A stretch of 64,000 bases of DNA from Glandiceps talaboti (lineage: Eukaryota > Hemichordata > Enteropneusta > Spengelidae): NCBI RefSeq assembly GCF_964340395.1, contig NC_135567.1, forward strand, positions 9,974,484 through 10,038,483, read 5' to 3'. Below the pieces are notes generated by a model that saw only the letters and a program-made list of their open reading frames with translations, had not been told where the DNA came from and made no database searches. This document shows, one piece after another, positions 56,255-64,000 of this stretch. Each line of letters starts with the position of its first letter. The first letter of the stretch is position 1. Made by a program: the position numbers and the translations under genes.

Positions 56255-56280
56255 TGTATTTATTTATTTATTTATTTATT
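56210..56280. repeat. (TTTA)n repeat
   Basis: About 17 TTTA units with one TGTA variant. Confidence 0.95.
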
Positions 56281-56322
56281 GACTGTCCATAAACACTTCT
56301 TCAATTATACATATTACGTCAG

Positions 56323-59300
56323 TCATTCCTCTGTTTTTCGTTTCTTTATTTTAGGCTTGTCAACTGCCTTGGTAGGATGGACTGACAGGTGATGCATTTT
56401 TATAATTTGCTTTATTTTGTCAAGGTCATCAGGTATGCTGTTATAAGCTGCCTCCAACCGATTGAACTGTGAGTTCACAGCTTCAAGACCCTCAGGCCTG
56501 TTCACCCTGCAACCAACATCCAACACCACTGCTTGTCATCTATGACAGCACACGGTTTCGAGGATGAGGAGTTTTGGGGTGACACTTTGACCAGGAAATT
56601 TAGCTCGGAAGTAAGAAAAAAACAATTTGACATTGTTATCTGAAAATTAAAAACACATATGTCGATATGAACATTTTCACATTACTTGTTAACATCTGAG
56701 GTAAATGCCATCATACTGTACATATATTTTTAATTCCTGTATTTTATTTATCAAAGAATTGAACATTAAAATTGCTATACTTTTTCCCTTACCAAATAAG
56801 TTTTGTGTTGAGTTTTAATTAACTGTTTTAATATTGTGGTATACTAAGCTTTCAATTTAATTCATATGTAGTTACCAGATAAAAATGTCATAAACTTCAC
56901 AGCTAATGATAAAAAAATGAAAGTTGGTAATACAAACATACTTTACGAAAAATACCGTGTATGACATAGATATACCAAACTTTGTACATTTATGTCTGTG
57001 TATCATTTTTCAAATATGTTTAAAAACTCACAACCAGAGCATATCAACATACCAAACATGTTCAGATCTTCTTTGGATAAGGGACTTGATTGATTGTACA
57101 GTTGGTGACACATGCTGAACTTTTCACCAGCTGCGGTTCAAACAAGTCCCTTATCACCTCCGCCTCACCAAGTAGACTAGGGCATCTACTTTCAACTTCG
57201 TCAACAATACTTTTACACATTTTGTGAATGTTCTTTAGCTGAAAGGAAAAAGAAAGTATTGGTTTGGAATGGTGAGAGACACAGTATGTATGTATATATA
57301 ATGTTGAAGGCTAATATGCACAACTACTCAATATATGTGTAGTTTGGTGATAAATGTTATGACCTGTATTTTTAACCAGGCAAAAATGAAGTTCAGAGAG
57401 GATCTGATTACTATATTATGATTAACCTGATAGCAAAGATACAAATGTATATACATGTACCTTCAAATATATGTCAACATGATTGCCAACAAAACTCTGT
57501 AAGTTGTAAGCCTGCCTCTTTACATGTAAACTTTGCAGGCAACATCAAGTGTTCGGATGATATATCCAGCCTCAGCAGGAATATCCTTTTGTATAGTTGA
57601 TACTTTTGCTTGCTGTAAGTGAGTAATGAGAAGCAAAGAAAATAAAGTAATCTTTATTGTAGATAGTGTGGTAATATATAACTGTGGAAGTAAAACTTAT
57701 TTGTTCTTTGAATGCTTTTGCTATTGTACTCCAAGAAATATGTTACTAGATTTCACATAGGGTTTAGAGATGTTATTAGTCTACTCACTAATGATTGAAG
57801 TTCCTTTCTGTTTTTGTCTTTAGATGACAGCAGTTCCTTGTGATAGGTTTGAGTCTCTATTAAAGTACTATTAGCCTCATCATCTAATAGTATTGCTAGC
57901 AGTTTTTGTTCTAGCTCACCTTCGAACCCTATCTTCTCAGTGATGGCATCTTTCAGGTTCGCTATTTCAACTGCCATAGCCAGGTACGTTGTAGGTGTTG
58001 AAATTAGCAGGCTGACTTTCACCTGGTGTAGAGTTACTGGTCCCACTGAGAATATCCTTATGTAGTAGTACATACATTTGGACATCCAGTGGCACATAGT
58101 AGCTCTCCAGCAAGTTGAAAAGCTTCAGAAAGATGCCAAGGATGAGATATAGAGCGGGAGGACGCACCTGGAAAAAAATAAACAAATGTACATAAAATGT
58201 TATTCCCCATAAAGATTGCTATTAAATTAGGGGCCCCTTTAATGTTTCAATATGTTTTACTTGATTTCAGAACAGTTATTACCTGATCAAGTGGGATACT
58301 GATGAGTATACTTGATACATATTTAACCTTGGTGAATTTCTCATGGTTTTCCAATATGTTATCCAGTGTGCATGCTCGTTGCTGACCCTGTCTCCTTTAA
58401 TGGTTGTTTGGACTTTTCTCTATCCCTGGGGCACCATAGACAGAAGTGTTTTCCTTTAAAAGAAGGAGTGAAATTTTCAGAATAACAATTTGTGTTACTA
58501 TTGATGCTATAGTAGCAAGTGTGATTATTTTTTTTACAGTTGCTGTAGCAATTATTCTCAATGACTAATCATTGTAGTAATTTAAAGGTTATTTAATCTC
58601 TTTATCATATTATTGCTGACAGTGAGTACATTCATTTGGGAATTTGAAAAAAAAATCTGAAAGGTCTTCAGGTCTAATGTAATCAACACTGTCATATGTT
58701 GCAAGTCTGTGAGTTTAAAGTTGGTTGATAATGTGTAAGAAATGTGCACCTACCAGCAGCTCCTGACAGGCCATACAGTTTGGTTTGAAATTCATAATCA
58801 ACACACATTATTACTTGTATTCTGAGCTCTCTGGAGAGAAACAACATAATGCAATTATATTCTCAATATTATGGGTATAAAAGCAATCAGAATTTTTTAG
58901 GTAACTAACATATATTTTGTTTTACCATCAGGTTGTAGTGTATTGGAGTAACCTGTGAGATAACTAGTGTGTTTGAACATTGTGTTATGTAATGTGTTTA
59001 TCGCTATTGCACTTGTTATTACTAACCAATGCTAAAACAAACATTGTTAGGAGCTGACCCGGAAAGGGGGGGGGGGGGTACTTCCACCTATTGGGTACGT
59101 GTATACGTATATGTGGCACCATTTCATTTGGGGTAGGGTTTTTCGCTCTTTGGTCTGAAATGGGTACTGTCTTTTGAGAGCTAATGAGTCTAAAATGGGG
59201 TCCACATTTCAAAATTTTTTAATTTTGTTTGGTCTAAAATGGGGTCCTGGAAGGAGCTACTTAAAAAATTCTTGACGAGTTCGAGAATTTACTCCCACTA

Positions 59301-60724
59301 ATTCACTGGTTGAGGTAGCATGCACACCCCCTGAAATGCTTGGTATTAGATATCGCCCCATGATGTATTGTTACGTTAACTGCGCATGCGCAACATTGCA
59401 ACCATCGTTCAATCATGCGCCCAACATTGGTCTAAAATGGGGTCTTCTAAAAAGTTGAACGGTCTAAAACGGGGTATTGGTTTTGGGTCAGAATTTGTCT
59501 AAAATGGGGTCTGGGGTCGACAGCATTGGCCACACACCCCTACCGGACCTGGCCAGTGGTACCCCCCCCCCCCCCGGAGCAGACTTGTTGGTTGCATCAC
59601 AAACCCTCAAGTGCATTGTAATACATAATACAATTTGTTAAAATATGATCTGCTTGCACTGTGTTACAGTGTAGAACAGGCGATGGGAGTACTAGTCTAT
59701 AAAAGAGGTTTTAAAATACATCATTGAACCAGCAGCATGTATTACTTACTTCCACTCAAAGCCATCTAAAGTGTCAATATAGCTGTGACTTGTGTCAAAT
59801 GCTAGCTTCAGGTTTTGATAGTTGTCATTGGCTGAAAAGACCAACCACACAGCAGTGTTTTGTCTTGCATTGGGATACTCCAAGTTACATATTTGAAATG
59901 TAAATTTCATAGAGCCACCCCCTTGTCCCCACCAATTTTGATTTGGAGAGTATTATGAGAAATGCTGTTGTTGTGCCATGTGAGTCGCTGGAGTCTGAAA
60001 TGAAACCAAAAAGAATTAAAGGAAAATGTGTGTTTTTACCAACAGGTCTTTGAAAATGAAAATTATGTGAATATTCTAGTAGCAATGATACATACTTGTT
60101 ATTTTCAGACACATGTTCTTCAACAACATCCATCAAATTACAGCTGACAAGTTGAGCTAGTCTGATTTCAGGTTTTTATTTTCCTTGTTTTGTCTTGATG
60201 TTGAAAACGAAAAGGAGGTTCTCTGTATAAACAGACAGTACTAATGAATTTAATTGTCTTATATCTGCAGCCTCAGAACTCAAACTATGCTTCCATCTCC
60301 TCATCCATCTGTAATATTAAAGAACAAATATTTTACATGAGTGTATTTTATGATATGAATAGGGTTTTTACCTCTAAAATGAAACTAAGTTAGAATTAAT
60401 TCAGTACAATACAATACAATACAATACAATACATGAGATATAAAAACAGTTCTATACATACAGTTTTCGGAACTGGTACCAAGTCAGTTGCATATCTACT
60501 TTCAAGCTTACCCCATCTCCCTCCTTTATGTTTGGTACAATGCCTAGATTGCTGAGAACAGCAGCTCTCTCTTTATTCGTTAAAAGAGTTTTCATTTCAT
60601 GAGCTAGCTGCTCGTGCACTCCAGGCCCTGTACCACTCAGTTGTTGTCCGAGCTTCTTGACTTGACGCCGATTTTTTCTTGTTTTGAGACATGCCTCTGC
60701 ACTGTCCTTACGAGGACGACTCAC
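56323..60724 (-). pseudogene. Decayed transposase-like gene of an unclassified invertebrate family, eight exons
   Basis: Minus-strand exons: 60724-60462, 60308-60096, 59994-59750, 58830-58754, 58453-58283, 58167-57789, 57238 to about 57054, and about 56610-56323. They keep AG/GT borders and compatible phases. Motifs in order: MQLTWYQFRKL/WMRRWKHSL, LTWHNNSISHNTLQIKIGGD, MKFTFQICNLEYP, VIMCVDYEFQTKLYGLSGAA, GKHFCLWCPRDR, VRPPALYLILGIFLKLFNLL, YFRAKFPGQSVTPKLLILE and RPEGLEAVNSQFNRLEAAYN. I recall a multi-copy invertebrate family with the pattern KIGGDxGGG, GDYEF and HCCLWC, then EQGxESIHA. Its D, D and E would suit an RNase H-like transposase, which is inference. Breaks are a TAA in exon 2, a one-G loss in exon 3, shifts in exons 5 and 6, and a TGA in exon 8. 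The 5' end is incomplete. Confidence 0.75.
59040..59575. repeat. GGTCTAAAATGGGGTC repeat cluster between G/C runs
   Basis: The 16-bp word, exact or nearly so, occurs about six times (59190, 59231, 59428, 59457 and 59497 among others). The stretch is bounded by a G-run with GTACTTCC (59066) and a C-run with GTGGTACC (59554), which are inverted. It lies within an intron of the decayed transposase-like gene. Confidence 0.75.
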
Positions 60725-60750
60725 ATATTGTACATGTATTAGCTATGCAA

Positions 60751-61285
<535 letters not shown>

Positions 61286-61289
61286 TAAA

Positions 61290-62440
61290 GTATCTGGGGA
61301 ACATATGGTAACTTGGTACTTTTGCATGGGATTCAGAGAGTGAAGGTATCATATTACAGGATTGTTTGAATCCAAACTGACCATGTTTGACCATATACAT
61401 GTATAACCATATATTTTGGAATCAGTGTATATCAATGATTCCAAAATATAGGCACATTTTGATCATGTGACCTCATTAAATATTCAATATGGCCGCCACT
61501 ACAGTAAAGTTATTGAATTTTTCACACATTTTTCAATTTGTATTGGTGAACCTAAAAAATCTTCATCTTTTATTGCACTTTTTGTTCAATGTCATAAACC
61601 TGTGAAATGGTCTGCAAATATTATATATGAAAATATTTTGGCTTAACATTTTTTTTTCATCATCATGTACATGGTAAACATATGGTAATTTGATACATTA
61701 GCATGAGATTCAAAAAGTGAAAGTGTCATAATACAGGAGTGCATGAGTCAAAACTGACCAAGTTTCACCAGGTATTACCACATATTTTTGGAATCAACAT
61801 ATGACAGTGATCCCAAAAATATGCACATTTTGATGACATCACCTCATTCAATATTCAAAATGGCCACCACCACAAGAAAGTTATTGAATTTTTCACACAT
61901 TTTTCAATTTGTATTGGTAAACTTAATTTTTTTTTATTTTTCATAAACGTTAGTGTTCATTGTCAAAAACCTGTGGAATGACTGCAAATATTATCTAATA
62001 TGTCAATATTTGGACACAAAGTCTTGGTTTTTAGTTTTAATGTATATGGTAAACATATGGTAATTTGATATATCTGTATGACATGCAAACAGTGAAAGTA
62101 TCGTATTACAAGATTACATGTGTCCAAACTGACAAAGTATGACCTGGTATAACCATATATTTTTAAAATCAAAATGAAACACTGATTCCAAAAATATGCA
62201 AATTTATGTCTCATGGCCTTATTAAATATTCAAAATGGCCTTTGATACACAACAATCATAGCTTTCTTGATATTATTTCTGTATTTTGAAGGTGAAACAC
62301 AAGACTTTGTGAGTTCCGTATCATTCCATTACTCAGTATCAATTGGTTGTGCCTTAGCATACAAATATACAACAACAAATAATTGCTATGACATAAAATT
62401 ATCTTTATTTTTCATTAAATACTGACTGTATGTGGTAAAC
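61290..62440. repeat. ~376-bp tandem repeat, about three copies
   Basis: ACATATGGTAA recurs at 61301, 61678 and 62053, each followed by AACCATATATTTT, a GATTCCAAAAATATG hairpin partner, CATTAAATATTCAAAATGGC and TTATTGAATTTTTCACACAT. Spacing is 377 and 375 bp. Copies diverge progressively and the third decays after about 62250. Confidence 0.9.
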
Positions 62441-63405
62441 GTATAGATATCAGAAACATCTAGAAATTCAAAATGTGAAAATAACATACAACTTGAGCAC
62501 TGTGTCCAATGTGACTTCTCATTGTTTAATATGAGTGTAGAGATTCCAACATTACTTCATGGGTGAACTACATGTACAAGTAAAACTGTAAAACCCTGTT
62601 GGAACCGGACGATAACAAACAACAAGACACTAACAACATTATGTATGATCCCCTCAACTAAACTAGTGATACAGAATTAGAATTTGAGGTACAAACAGCT
62701 ACATGTATACAGCATTATTTGTTATATGAGCGTTATACAATATTAGAAGATACAAAATACCGGTATGTGGAAAATTGATCGATCAGTCAATTACATGCTC
62801 GCTGACCCCTGTGGTACTGATCACATAAAACCTGCCCTCTATGGTAAAATCCTACATAATGACCTCATTGCATTAAATGGCTAATTTGTCATTTATCATG
62901 TTTCTGATATTTAATTTTTTTACTTTTTGTTTTGTTTCTGAATCCTCAACAGCATCACGATTTAAAAATCAGATGAAAAAAAAATAAAATGTCATTTTAT
63001 TTTGATCTAATCCAAATATGGCCTAGACCATACAATTCAATATGGCGGTCCCTAAGAGTCACGTGACAATGTTACAGTTCCAGCTTCACGCATACATTAA
63101 TCATTACACTCGGTTGCAAGACTTTGCTTGCCTGGCACTTGCTATTACTCTGTTTTAATCTACACATGCAAAATTAGGTATCTATCACTACAAGTTAAAA
63201 AAAATATTTATGTATTTTTGAGGGGAATACAACTTTATGGATAATTCCACCTTAATATTTTTGAACACATATAAATTATTTCTACCGACTCTGTGAGCAA
63301 AGTCTCTCTGAAACATCACCTCTCTCTGAAATAGAGGCTTGGAAATTGATAAATCTGATCCAGATAACTCTTGCTTTAAGCAGAGAAGTAAATAAGCAAG
63401 TTATC
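62441..63405. other. No gene seen
   Basis: AT-rich unique sequence without an open frame or structure that I can support. Confidence 0.45.
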
Positions 63406-63407
63406 TC

Positions 63408-63435
63408 TTTCAATCAATCAATCAATCAATCAATA

Positions 63436-63506
<71 letters not shown>

Positions 63507-63508
63507 TA
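63408..63508. repeat. (TCAA)n tetranucleotide repeat
   Basis: About 24 TCAA units, which read (TTGA)n on the minus strand directly after the 3' end of a non-LTR element. Confidence 0.95.
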
Positions 63509-63735
63509 ATCAAAAACATTTGTATAGAGTGAAACTCCAATACGACGTAGTGTTCTATGGTACTGAACGCGAACAGTAGTGATCAAATTTAAAAGCAAGA
63601 AAAAGCTCTTGCGAACATATGTGTCTTGATGTCCTTGAATTTATCGACAGTTGACGAAGAAAGAAGTTCAAGTGATATAGCGTTCCATAAGACTGGTGCT
63701 GCTCGTGCGAACACACGCTCACGCTATGCATTTGT
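63509..63735 (-). mobile_element. 3' end of a non-LTR retrotransposon
   Basis: Minus strand: ERVFARAAPVLWNAISLELL then FKDIKTHMFARAFSCF and a stop, the usual end of a CR1/L2-like polymerase. A 3' UTR with CTATACAAATG and the (TTGA)n tail follow. Only about 230 bp remain. Confidence 0.8.
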
Positions 63736-64000
63736 ATTACTGCTGTTTCACACCATTTGAATCCTACTCTCGGTTACCAAGCAACACTACGTCACTTCGG
63801 GAACGAGCTAGAGTCTGGAATATTTCAAGTATTTATTGTGTAAGGAGGAAAGTGGTCGTTCTTCGTCGTTTTGAAATAATTATAGAAATATGATGGCTCA
63901 ACAACTTGTTTTCTCAGAAACCGTTCATGTACAGTATTTCGCTGCCATACAGTATTATAAAATCATTAAATGTTGATGTCATTTTGATCTCTGAAAACTT

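Overview
This is a eukaryotic window, AT-rich, intron-rich and full of repeats. Long (CT)n/(GA)n microsatellites, phase-compatible GT-AG exons of 56-180 bp, non-LTR and Penelope-like retroelements and cut-and-paste DNA transposons point to a marine invertebrate animal. The ankyrin-Roc-COR-death domain gene fits a deuterostome such as an amphioxus or acorn worm, but I cannot fix the species. There is no bacterial-type operon, CRISPR array or rRNA.

Layout. 0-8.9 kb is a repeat graveyard: microsatellites, a decayed CR1/L2-like reverse transcriptase, a Penelope-like RT fragment, a ~390-bp foldback palindrome with a perfect 41-bp core, and a second degenerate non-LTR element. 9.0-18.1 kb (minus) holds a four-exon EnSpm/CACTA-type transposase that is in frame for 964 codons and then broken by a frameshift. 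Its introns carry further inverted-repeat elements. 19.4-28.4 kb (plus) holds an unrecognised gene of about 353 codons in six exons. Its promoter region and first two exons are present twice in tandem (2,192-bp step) between arrays of a 63-bp satellite. It has one in-frame TGA. Its 5' region is homologous, in opposite orientation, to the 5' region of the transposase gene. A PIF/Harbinger-like element with TTA target-site duplication and foldback elements sit in its last intron. 30.1-31.3 kb is a second Penelope-like RT fragment beside a GGATTC-rich patch.

34.7-54.3 kb (minus) is the one gene that looks intact: about 1,030 codons over 15 exons in my model. It encodes ankyrin repeats, a Roc GTPase, COR and a split death-like domain. 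The ankyrin part is a tandem array with ~1.016-kb period in which one exon type stays open in all five copies while its partner exon has decayed in three. The 3' splice site of its largest exon directly abuts a ~180-bp (CT)n tract, and its acidic tail is encoded by an (ATC)n microsatellite. Introns contain an orphan GIY-YIG endonuclease ORF between inverted repeats and a CR1-like fragment.

56.3-60.7 kb (minus) is an eight-exon decayed gene of a transposase-like family recognised only from memory, with conserved GGDKG, DYEF and HFCLWC motifs and several breaks. 61-64 kb has a ~376-bp tandem repeat and the 3' end of another non-LTR element ending in (TTGA)n.

Functionally the region is one plausible host signalling gene embedded in mobile-element genes, nearly all of them dead. 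The transposase and the duplicated plus-strand gene may have been parts of one two-gene element, because they diverge from related 5' sequences.
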